This document shows positions 1 through 5,670 of a DNA stretch of 8,037 nt, piece by piece. Numbering within the stretch: position 1 is the stretch's first letter; the number at the start of each line of letters is the position of its first letter. Under the pieces are notes generated by a model. It was given only the letters and a program-made list of their open reading frames with translations, made no database searches and had not been told where the DNA came from. Position numbers and translations under genes: made by a program. This DNA comes from Bacillota bacterium (lineage in GTDB: Bacteria > Bacillota_A > Clostridia > Lachnospirales > WQUN01), in assembly GCA_009786175.1 (NCBI GenBank), contig WQTQ01000108.1, positions 1-8,037 of the forward strand, given 5' to 3'.

Positions 1-388
1 TTAACTGCCGGTCATCTTCCGGAAGGCTTGAAAAAGGTACTGTACCATTTATCAGTTCATGAAACCTTAATGTTGCTTGTACATGTGGGTCTTGTAACCA
101 GACGTTCGCCTGCTCATTAAGGATTTGTTCAATTAGTGCCGGGTCCAACCCGTCGTCAATATCTAAATAATCCAATTCGACAAGTGAATCCCCATCTGCT
201 AAATGATCCATTTTGCTTATCATCGCAGGGTCGAAATAAAACGGTTCAATCTCGGGCAAGTTATCCCACGGTGAATTGTCCCATAATTGTGGGTAATCTA
301 CCCCAAGTACTACAGACGGTGTAACCATTGTTACGATAATCAAAAACACTACCAATTTTTTGAACATGCGCGTGGTTCTTCTGAACAT
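1..388 (-). CDS. Small exported protein of unknown function, N-terminal 129 residues (runs off left edge)
   Basis: An open frame on the minus strand starts at ATG 386-388 and stays open to the window edge, so its C-terminus is missing. A strong ribosome site (AAGGAGG, 396-402) lies 7 bases upstream, and a good promoter lies upstream of that, which makes the start secure. Residues 1-11 are basic (MFRRTTRMFKK), residues 12-29 are hydrophobic (LVVFLIIVTMV...VVLG), and a polar, strongly acidic mature part follows. This is a typical Sec signal peptide with possible cleavage after VVLG, so the protein should be exported. The mature part is rich in Asp, Glu, Trp and Pro (PWDNLPEIEPFYFDP; later LDYLDIDDGLDPALIEQ). 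I recognise no domain. An internal Met at residue 8 is a weaker alternative start. It appears to be a single transcription unit, separated from the fucosidase by a terminator. Confidence 0.75.
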   Translation of the reverse strand, partial: MFRRTTRMFKKLVVFLIIVTMVTPSVVLGVDYPQLWDNSPWDNLPEIEPFYFDPAMISKMDHLADGDSLVELDYLDIDDGLDPALIEQILNEQANVWLQDPHVQATLRFHELINGTVPFSSLPEDDRQL

Positions 389-395
389 AAAGTAT

Positions 396-402
396 CCTCC
401 TT
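396..402 (-). promoter_or_regulatory. Ribosome binding site of the exported-protein gene
   Basis: The minus strand reads AAGGAGG, 7 bases before the ATG at 388. This fixes the start of a frame that has no stop in the window. Confidence 0.8.
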
Positions 403-473
403 GGTGTATGTATTCAGTGGCGTCGGCGCAAATAAATGCAAGCTTTCCACAAAATACCTGGTGTTTTTCTTTA

Positions 474-502
474 ATGATACATGTTGTGTCACATCAAGTC
501 AA
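474..502 (-). promoter_or_regulatory. Sigma-A-type promoter for the exported-protein gene
   Basis: On the minus strand, TTGACT (497-502) and TATCAT (474-479) are separated by exactly 17 bases, and each matches consensus at five of six positions. Transcription would start near 467, giving a leader of about 80 bases before the ATG at 388. The spacer contains the small dyad TGTGACACA, which might be an operator, but nothing more supports that. Confidence 0.6.
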
Positions 503-554
503 TGAATAGAATACATATAATACATGACAATTTTTGGAATAATTCGTCGTGATG

Positions 555-600
555 AAAAATCACCCCCTGATATCACACAGCCAACGTGATATCAGGGGGT
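555..600 (-). terminator. Rho-independent terminator downstream of the fucosidase gene
   Basis: A perfect 15-base inverted repeat (562-576 and 586-600, arm ACCCCCTGATATCAC) encloses a 9-base loop. On the minus strand the stem is followed by GA and then a run of five T (555-559). There is no T run on the plus-strand side. It lies about 95 bases past the fucosidase stop and before the promoter of the next minus-strand gene, so it separates the two units. Confidence 0.75.
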
Positions 601-693
601 AGTTTGTCATGGTTTCATCTTTATCGCCCTTGTTACAAATCCGACACAAAATGGGTTGCAATCATATTCTAATTGGCGGGTTGTGGGAATTGT

Positions 694-2079
694 CTAACAT
701 AGCCCACCGTCCAAATATGCCCCCACAAACCGCAATGTTGGCGCAATGCGGCTTTGCTTTATAACTATGCGTAATTTTTCAACCACACAAGGCCGGAACC
801 TGCATATTTTTTTGAAGCCTACTGTCGTACCGTGGTACACAGCCTGCCATTTGCCGTTTAGTTCCGCCAAAATTTCAAACTCTTCAATGCGCTGGCTTTG
901 ACGTATCTGTTCGCACAAGACCACATGGGAAACAGTATTGGGTTGTGGCAGGGTTATTTCAATTTCCTCTTGTTCCTTATTGCCCATCCAAAAACTATCG
1001 TCATCTGTCAATATTTCTTGCCCGTAATCAGCATTCGCGTCTGTAAGTAAATTATTATCGTATATCTTGCCAATGCGCTCGCCAAGCTCTTTTAGCCGCG
1101 CCGCATCGGCGGCGTTTATTAAGCCTGTGTTGTCCGGCGGTATATTTAGCAAAAATAATCCGTTGCCTCCAACGCTTTTTTCATAAATATCCAGCAAGTT
1201 TTCCACGCTGCGTACTTTGTCGTCTTCCGATGCGTGGTAAAACCACCCGGGGCGGATAGATACATTTACTTCCGCTGGATACCAGCACAACTCGCTTTCT
1301 TGGGCCAAAAATTCCTGTGACCCTAAGTCTTGGTATTGGGAGCTGATGGGCCTTTCTCTAAACTCGGTGTCATCACTTTGTTGGGACAAGTTGGATGTAG
1401 ATTCCGCTTCCCGCAAGCGGGCAGGTACTACGCTCCATTCGCTGGGGCGGGTATGACCGGCTTCGTTGCCGCACCAGCGTACGTCCGGGCCGCATACGGC
1501 AATAACTGCATTTGGCTGGTTTTTTCGGATAACGTCGTAATAACGCTGCCAGTCATATTCTTGGGTTTTGCCGTTTGGGCCTTCGCCGCAGGCACCGTCA
1601 AACCATAGGGCGTACAATTTGCCGTAGCGGGTTGTTATTTCTTCCAGCTGGGCGCAGAAGAAGTCGTCATAAGCGGCTCCCATGCCGTACGTGGGTTCGT
1701 GCCTGTCCCACGGGGATAGGTAAACTCCAAGTTTAAGCCCGTATTTTTCACAAGACTTGGCAAGGGCGGCAACAACGTCTACCGGTTTTGGGGAATACAT
1801 TACGCTGTGGTTTGTATGGGCAGTGTCAAACAAACAAAAGCCGTCGTGGTGCTTTGCCGTAATAATGCAAGCTTTAATTCCAGCCGCTTGCATGGCTTCG
1901 CACCATTGGTCTGTGTCCAAAGATGTAGGGTTGTACCGGGAAGGGCATTCCGTACCGTCCCCCCATTCCCTGTCTGTAAAGGTGTTTATGCCATAGTGCA
2001 AAAACGCGGTAAAGCCAAGGGCCTGCCACGCAATTTGGTTTTCCGACGGTTTTACGGAAATCAATTTATTAACATCCAT
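694..2079 (-). CDS. Alpha-L-fucosidase, GH29 (subfamily B-like), cytoplasmic
   Basis: The 461-residue protein should hydrolyse alpha-linked L-fucose from oligosaccharides. Subfamily B enzymes prefer alpha-1,3/1,4 branches such as Lewis-type structures. The N-terminal TIM-barrel part carries the family landmarks: FLHYGINTFTDREWG (26-40), AKHHDGFCLF (75-84), YLSPWDRH (120-127) and LWFDGA around D161, the expected nucleophile. E206 in WCGNEAG fits the acid/base. The spacing of 45 residues between them matches what I recall for the Bifidobacterium enzyme AfcB (D172/E217). IRPGWFYH follows further on. Roughly residues 345-461 look like a beta-sandwich domain of the F5/8 (CBM32-like) type, ending in an LRFVGAYLDGG-like strand. 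There is no signal peptide, so substrates must be imported as short oligosaccharides. The start is ATG 2077-2079 with only a weak Shine-Dalgarno (GAG). It is transcribed alone from its own promoter. The subfamily is inferred. Confidence 0.9.
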   Translation of the reverse strand: MDVNKLISVKPSENQIAWQALGFTAFLHYGINTFTDREWGDGTECPSRYNPTSLDTDQWCEAMQAAGIKACIITAKHHDGFCLFDTAHTNHSVMYSPKPVDVVAALAKSCEKYGLKLGVYLSPWDRHEPTYGMGAAYDDFFCAQLEEITTRYGKLYALWFDGACGEGPNGKTQEYDWQRYYDVIRKNQPNAVIAVCGPDVRWCGNEAGHTRPSEWSVVPARLREAESTSNLSQQSDDTEFRERPISSQYQDLGSQEFLAQESELCWYPAEVNVSIRPGWFYHASEDDKVRSVENLLDIYEKSVGGNGLFLLNIPPDNTGLINAADAARLKELGERIGKIYDNNLLTDANADYGQEILTDDDSFWMGNKEQEEIEITLPQPNTVSHVVLCEQIRQSQRIEEFEILAELNGKWQAVYHGTTVGFKKICRFRPCVVEKLRIVIKQSRIAPTLRFVGAYLDGGLC

Positions 2080-2114
2080 CGTTTTTCACTCGTCTCTATT
2101 TTGCATTTTATACA

Positions 2115-2153
2115 ATTTTACCTTTTGTCACGAAAAAGAGTCAAGTGGTACCA
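2115..2153 (-). promoter_or_regulatory. Probable promoter and small operator-like palindrome of the fucosidase gene
   Basis: On the minus strand, TTGACT (2139-2144) and TAAAAT (2115-2120) are separated by 18 bases, giving a start near 2108 and a leader of about 30 bases. Directly upstream of the -35 box is the perfect palindrome TGGTACCA (2146-2153) within AATTGGTACCACTT. Its shape and position would suit a repressor or activator of sugar genes, but 8 bases of symmetry is weak evidence. A TATAAA closer to the gene (2107-2112) is an alternative -10. Confidence 0.4.
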
Positions 2154-2167
2154 ATTTTAAATACGCC

Positions 2168-2214
2168 GCCGTTGTTTAGCACGGGAAGGAACTTCACCTT
2201 CCCGTGCCAACGGC
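2168..2214 (-). terminator. Strong hairpin just after the sigma-K stop, likely terminator
   Basis: An 11-base perfect inverted repeat (GCACGGGAAGG, 2179-2189, with its complement at 2197-2207) has a 7-base loop. It is extended by a second pair of arms, GCCGTTG (2168-2174) and CAACGGC (2208-2214), with a 4-base bulge (TTTA on the plus strand) on one side. It begins one base after the sigma-K stop codon. Position and strength fit a transcription end, but no clear T run follows on either strand, so it may terminate inefficiently or mainly stabilise the 3' end. Confidence 0.55.
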
Positions 2215-2215
2215 A

Positions 2216-2587
2216 TCACATCTCCATTTCCTTATTAAGCCTGCCTAGGGCTTTTTTTTCTATGCGTGATACGTAACTGCGGGAAATTCCAAGTTTACCG
2301 GCAATTTCTCTTTGTGTTAATTCATCCCCGCCGGACAAGCCGTAGCGCATTTCTATTACGGTTTTTTCCCTGCCGTGCAGCACACGCAGTATGGCATCTT
2401 GTAAGCGTTTTATTTGTATTTTTAGGCCCACTTGGTCGACTACAGGCTCTTTATCGTCGGCAATTTTATCTTCTACCCGTACTTCGTTGCCCTCGCGGTC
2501 TATACCTACTACATCCTGTAGGTGAATGTCGCCGCTGCGTTTTTTTCCTGCCCGCATATCCATTAGTATTTCATTTACTATTCTCAC
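2216..2587 (-). CDS. spoIIIC: C-terminal half of sporulation sigma factor sigma-K (SpoIIIC-like fragment)
   Basis: The frame encodes the last part of a mother-cell sigma factor. Residues 5-9 (NEILM) match the ENEILM stretch at the start of region 2.4. The middle (HLQDVVGIDREGNEV...) resembles the linker to region 3. Residues about 66-118 form region 4, with the promoter -35 recognition helix-turn-helix LTQREIAGKLGISRSYVSRIEKKAL (90-114). GISRSYVSRIEKKAL is the SigK form, whereas SigE proteins read GISQSYISRLEKR as I recall. Regions 1-2, including the core-polymerase-binding part and the -10 reader, are missing. The nominal start is a GTG (2585-2587) with no Shine-Dalgarno, and the frame is closed upstream by a stop at 2627-2629. 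This is therefore probably not an independent gene but the 3' exon-like half of a sigK split at AATGA (2571-2575). The first four codons come from the inserted element. It overlaps the recombinase 3' end by 17 bases. Confidence 0.85.
   Translation of the reverse strand: MRIVNEILMDMRAGKKRSGDIHLQDVVGIDREGNEVRVEDKIADDKEPVVDQVGLKIQIKRLQDAILRVLHGREKTVIEMRYGLSGGDELTQREIAGKLGISRSYVSRIEKKALGRLNKEMEM
2571..2575 (-). other. Putative skin-type attachment core (AATGA) at the sigK/element junction
   Basis: The minus strand reads GTAAATGAAATACTAATG here. From AATGA onward it encodes the conserved NEILM of sigma-K. Before it, the sequence encodes the recombinase C-terminus and no sigma-K residues. In B. 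subtilis the skin element recombines at a 5-base AATGA in the same sigK codons. Serine-recombinase arms of about 25 bases would extend into both flanks; the element-side arm would lie inside the recombinase coding sequence and includes the palindrome AAAAATTTTT (2590-2599). The exact core cannot be fixed from one end. Confidence 0.6.
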
Positions 2588-3548
2588 ATAAAAATTTTTG
2601 CACCAGCACCCAATTTGTACCGCATATCAGGCCATGGTGCTTACCTATGGATACAATCCATTGGTTAATTGGACGGATTCGGGTTGCCTTTCCGCTTTTT
2701 TGAATTGTGCGGTTGTATGCCATAACGCCGTAATCGCCGTTAAAATCATGTTTTGGGGCAAACAAGTCAGCATCTTTTCCCGCAAAGTAGCTGTAAGCGG
2801 CTTGGTCGGCAGCCATGTATACGGGGTTTGTCAAAATATTACGGACAGAAAACCGGGAAAATGCTCTGCCGTTTTTGGTCTTGTATCCATTTTGGGACAG
2901 GTAATTTTCCGTTTTTGTAAGGGAGCCGGTTTGCAGAAATACCTTGTAAATTTGCATTACAAGACCGGCTTCCTCCGGGATTAGTTTTAGTTTGCAAGCT
3001 TTTTTTAGTTTTCCGTCTACGGTTATGTTTTCGACGCTTTCGGAGACATAACCCGTAGGCGGTATGCCCCCAAGCCAGCGGCCTGTTTTGGCAAGTTCCC
3101 GCATATTGTCACGGATGCGTTCCGCTATGGTTTCCCGCTCTAGCTGGGAAAAAACAGAGGATATGTACATCATGGCCCGCCCCATTGGCGAGGTGGTGTC
3201 AAATTGCTCTTTTATAGATACGAAAGCAATCCCCATCTTGTCCAGTTCTTCAATCAGCTTTGTAAAGTCGCTGATGTTGCGGCTTATACGGTCCAGGCGG
3301 TAACAGACAATGGCAGAAAATCTCTTGTCGTTTTCCGCCCGGGCATCTGCCATCATTTGCTTAAAGCGGGGCCTTTGTGTATTACTGCCGGAAAAGCCTT
3401 CGTCTTCGTATACATAAATGTTTTCTAGCCCGCAGCCGGGAAAGTGCGTACGGATATACTGTTTGCACAGCTCAATTTGATTATCAATGCTTTCGCCTTT
3501 GCCCGTGAACTTAGATTTTCTGGAATATATAGCAATACAGGTATCCAT
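2571..3548 (-). CDS. spoIVCA: Large serine recombinase, SpoIVCA-like, short form lacking the zinc-ribbon end
   Basis: This 325-residue site-specific DNA recombinase is the likely excisionase/integrase of the sigK element. The resolvase catalytic domain spans residues 3-150: nucleophile S9 in IAIYSRKS, the YEDEGFSGSNTQRPRF segment (47-62), the catalytic-arginine motif YRLDRISRN (83-91), and FSQLERETIAERIRDNM (133-149) leading into the long helix. The recombinase DNA-binding domain follows at about 155-275 (GRWLGGIPPTGY, then VRNILTNPVY). The protein stops at NWVLVQKFLCENSK, where relatives continue with a cysteine zinc ribbon and coiled coil to about 500 residues. The start is ATG 3546-3548, preceded at 8 bases by AGGAGGTG. 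An in-frame ATG at 3602 lacks comparable support and would add 18 atypical residues. The stop TGA lies inside the putative att core and the gene overlaps the sigma-K fragment. By analogy it would be made in the mother cell during sporulation. Family certain; function in sigK excision inferred from position. Confidence 0.88.
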   Translation of the reverse strand: MDTCIAIYSRKSKFTGKGESIDNQIELCKQYIRTHFPGCGLENIYVYEDEGFSGSNTQRPRFKQMMADARAENDKRFSAIVCYRLDRISRNISDFTKLIEELDKMGIAFVSIKEQFDTTSPMGRAMMYISSVFSQLERETIAERIRDNMRELAKTGRWLGGIPPTGYVSESVENITVDGKLKKACKLKLIPEEAGLVMQIYKVFLQTGSLTKTENYLSQNGYKTKNGRAFSRFSVRNILTNPVYMAADQAAYSYFAGKDADLFAPKHDFNGDYGVMAYNRTIQKSGKATRIRPINQWIVSIGKHHGLICGTNWVLVQKFLCENSK

Positions 3549-3556
3549 ATGCAGTT

Positions 3557-3583
3557 CACCTCCTGTGTATTTTATTACACAGG
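3557..3583 (-). promoter_or_regulatory. Recombinase ribosome binding site with overlapping leader hairpin
   Basis: The minus strand carries AGGAGGTG (3557-3564). A perfect 8-base inverted repeat, CCTGTGTA and TACACAGG (plus-strand 3562-3569 and 3576-3583, loop of 6), covers the first three bases of the Shine-Dalgarno. In the recombinase mRNA this hairpin could partly hide the ribosome site. It could equally be a DNA operator. Confidence 0.45.
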
Positions 3584-3607
3584 GCACGGGAATATAACGC
3601 ATAAAAA

Positions 3608-3639
3608 AAGTATTGTATACTTGCAGCAGTTACTATAAA
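3608..3639 (-). promoter_or_regulatory. Recombinase promoter candidate with dyad over the -10 element
   Basis: On the minus strand TATACAAT (3612-3619) resembles the sigma-E -10 element (CATACAAT-like), with TTTATAG (3633-3639) 13 bases upstream as a possible -35. A sigma-A reading (TTTATA, 16 bases, TACAAT) is also possible. The -10 sits in a perfect dyad, AAGTAT-TGT-ATACTT (3608-3622), which could be a repressor site. A sigma-E promoter would agree with mother-cell expression of SpoIVCA in B. subtilis. Not distinguishable by eye. Confidence 0.4.
3613..3639 (+). promoter_or_regulatory. Possible promoter of the plus-strand operon
   Basis: TTGTAT (3613-3618) and TATAAA (3634-3639) are 15 bases apart, a short spacer, and lie about 40 bases before the GTG start of the peptidase gene. 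These bases overlap the candidate recombinase promoter on the other strand, so the two units may compete or share control by the dyad at 3608-3622. Only the gene arrangement (first gene of a divergent operon) firmly requires a promoter in 3584-3665. Confidence 0.3.
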
Positions 3640-3679
3640 ATCACAATATAGCAAAAAAAATACACAAGGAGAGATTGCT

Positions 3680-5659
3680 GTGCAAAGTTTACAGTTAGAC
3701 GATTTTAGGAATTACCGCTTCATCGATGGGTTGAAACTTTCACCAAGCGGCAAAAACATTGCCGTGCTGGGGCGCAAAGCCAACAAAGAAAATGGCTACG
3801 ATGTAGCTATTTTCGTGGACAAGGGTTGCGGGTTTAAGCCTTTGACAAGCCTTACGGGCAAAGTCGGTCATTTTTTGTGGACAGACGACGAGACAATCTT
3901 ATTTTCGGAAATTAGAGACAAGCAGGACAAAGAAAAGCAAGAAAAAGGTTACGAGCTTACATGTTTCTACTCAATAAATATAAACGGCGGCGAAGCGGCA
4001 CTTGCCTTTAAAGTAGACGCCATTGTTACAAAGCTGGATCTTTTGGAAGATGGCAAATATCTTGCGGCCACGGTTTTTGACAACGCCCGCCCAAGCCTTG
4101 AAGGCAAAACGGAAGCGGAAGCAGCGGAAATTTTAAAGGAGTTAAAAAAGGCAAAAGGTTACCAAGTGATAGACGAGCTGCCCTACTGGTTTAACGGTAA
4201 AGGCTTTACAAATAAAAAGCGTGTGCGCCTAAACATTTTAGAAGGTGAAAAGCTTACACCCATTACAGAGCCGCTTACAAATGTAAGCAGTTATAAGTTG
4301 GCAGGGTGCAAAAAATATGTTGCTTACACCGGCGACATGCCGCCTGCGGATATTCACAGTTTGGAGAGCAATATTTATATTGTAAACCTGGAAACACTCG
4401 AAGAAACGACAGCATTAGAAGAGCCAAAAAGGGTCCGCTTCTTTGATTTCTGGAAGGATAAGCTGGTGGTTTCCTATGCAGAGCCCGCCCAAAGGCTTCA
4501 CGAGCATGGGCCGTTTTACATTGTGAAAGACAATAAAGCCGTTAAACTTACAGACTTTGACTTGTCAATAGGTTCCCCGGGTGGTTCCGACTCTAAATTT
4601 GGCAGCGGAACAGTAAGTAAAATTGTAGGCGACAGCCTGTTTTTCCTTGCGCTAAAAGGGTATCACACAGATATTTTAGAAATGAACCTGCTAAACGGCG
4701 AAATTACGAACATAACCAACAGCGGCGGTGATTTAAACTACTTTGATATGGCAAACGGCAGATGTGTAACAGGGTTTATGCTCCCGGGCCGGTTAATGGA
4801 AGTTTATGAGTTTACCGGCGGCAAGCTGGATAAACTAAGCGGTTTTAACGATGAAATTCATGAAACCCGCAAGTATTCGGCCCCGAAACATTTCACCTTC
4901 ACAGATGCGGAAGATATAGAAGTGGATGGCTGGGTTATTGCGCCAACGGATTACGAGCCGGGCAAAAAATATCCTGCAATTCTGGAAATCCACGGCGGCC
5001 CCAAAGCGGCGTATACAGAAAGTTATTTCCATGAAATGCAGTTGTTTGCCAACAACGGCTACTTTGTTATGTTCTGCAACCCCCGCGGCGGCGACGGTAA
5101 GGGTAACGAGTTTGCGGATATACGGGGCAAATACGGCACCATCGACTACGACAACCTTATGCAATTTGTTGACGAGTGCCTGGCAAAATACCCGGATATT
5201 GACGAAAACAGAATGGGCGTACTTGGCGGTTCCTACGGCGGTTTTATGACAAACTGGATTGTTGGCCATACTAACCGTTTTAAGGCTGCCGTTACCATGC
5301 GCAGCATATGTAACTGGGTGTCTTTTGGCTTTGTAAGCGACATAGGTTATTACTTTGGCAATGACCAAATGGACGTTGCAGACCCATGGGACGAAGTTGA
5401 AAAGCTATGGTGGCATTCGCCGCTAAAATACGCGAAAAACGTAAAAACGCCAACCCTGGTTCTTCATTCGGATGAAGACTACCGCTGCTGGTCACCGGAA
5501 GCGTACCAGTGGTACACGGCATTAAAATTACTGGGTGTTGACACCCGCCTTGTAATGTTCCATGGGGAAAATCATGAACTTTCCCGTTCCGGCAAGCCCG
5601 ACCTTAGAGAAAAACGGCTGCAGGAAATAATGGACTGGATGGATAAATATTTGAAGTAG
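3680..5659 (+). CDS. S9-family serine peptidase (acylaminoacyl-peptidase / prolyl oligopeptidase-like)
   Basis: The 659-residue cytoplasmic peptidase would release short N-terminal or acylated peptides or cleave small oligopeptides. The N-terminal part (about 1-420) is a beta-propeller of the type that filters substrate size (LKLSPSGKNIAVLGRK at the start is a WD/TolB-like blade). The C-terminal alpha/beta-hydrolase domain (about 440-659) contains PAILEIHGGP, the nucleophile S518 in GVLGGSYGGFMTNW, D600 in HSDEDYRCW and H632 in GENHELSRSG. The spacing of 82 and 32 residues is close to that of Aeropyrum acylaminoacyl peptidase. There is no signal peptide. The start is GTG 3680-3682 with AAGGAGA (3666-3672) 7 bases upstream. 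It is the first gene of a four-gene plus-strand operon, with 11 bases to the next start. Exact specificity cannot be read from sequence. Peptidases of this family are not normally tied to glycyl radical pathways. Confidence 0.92.
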   Translation: MQSLQLDDFRNYRFIDGLKLSPSGKNIAVLGRKANKENGYDVAIFVDKGCGFKPLTSLTGKVGHFLWTDDETILFSEIRDKQDKEKQEKGYELTCFYSININGGEAALAFKVDAIVTKLDLLEDGKYLAATVFDNARPSLEGKTEAEAAEILKELKKAKGYQVIDELPYWFNGKGFTNKKRVRLNILEGEKLTPITEPLTNVSSYKLAGCKKYVAYTGDMPPADIHSLESNIYIVNLETLEETTALEEPKRVRFFDFWKDKLVVSYAEPAQRLHEHGPFYIVKDNKAVKLTDFDLSIGSPGGSDSKFGSGTVSKIVGDSLFFLALKGYHTDILEMNLLNGEITNITNSGGDLNYFDMANGRCVTGFMLPGRLMEVYEFTGGKLDKLSGFNDEIHETRKYSAPKHFTFTDAEDIEVDGWVIAPTDYEPGKKYPAILEIHGGPKAAYTESYFHEMQLFANNGYFVMFCNPRGGDGKGNEFADIRGKYGTIDYDNLMQFVDECLAKYPDIDENRMGVLGGSYGGFMTNWIVGHTNRFKAAVTMRSICNWVSFGFVSDIGYYFGNDQMDVADPWDEVEKLWWHSPLKYAKNVKTPTLVLHSDEDYRCWSPEAYQWYTALKLLGVDTRLVMFHGENHELSRSGKPDLREKRLQEIMDWMDKYLK

Positions 5660-5670
5660 GAGGAACTCTT

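Noticed and set aside
136..505. Two short plus-strand open frames at the left end
   Set aside because: They lie opposite the exported-protein gene and its promoter, and have no ribosome sites. The minus-strand reading with signal peptide, AAGGAGG and promoter explains the region.
2590..2599. AAAAATTTTT palindrome near the junction as the crossover site itself
   Set aside because: Sigma-K homology starts only at 2575, about 15 bases away, so the break does not fall here. It may be part of an attachment arm at most.
3549..3602. Upstream ATG at 3602 as the recombinase start
   Set aside because: It would add 18 residues that precede the normal N-terminus of the family and would place the strong AGGAGGTG inside the coding region. 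The ATG at 3548 has ideal spacing.
4835..5368. Minus-strand open frame of 177 codons inside the peptidase gene
   Set aside because: It lies antisense to the catalytic domain, whose plus-strand frame has all motifs. It has no ribosome site or recognisable domain.
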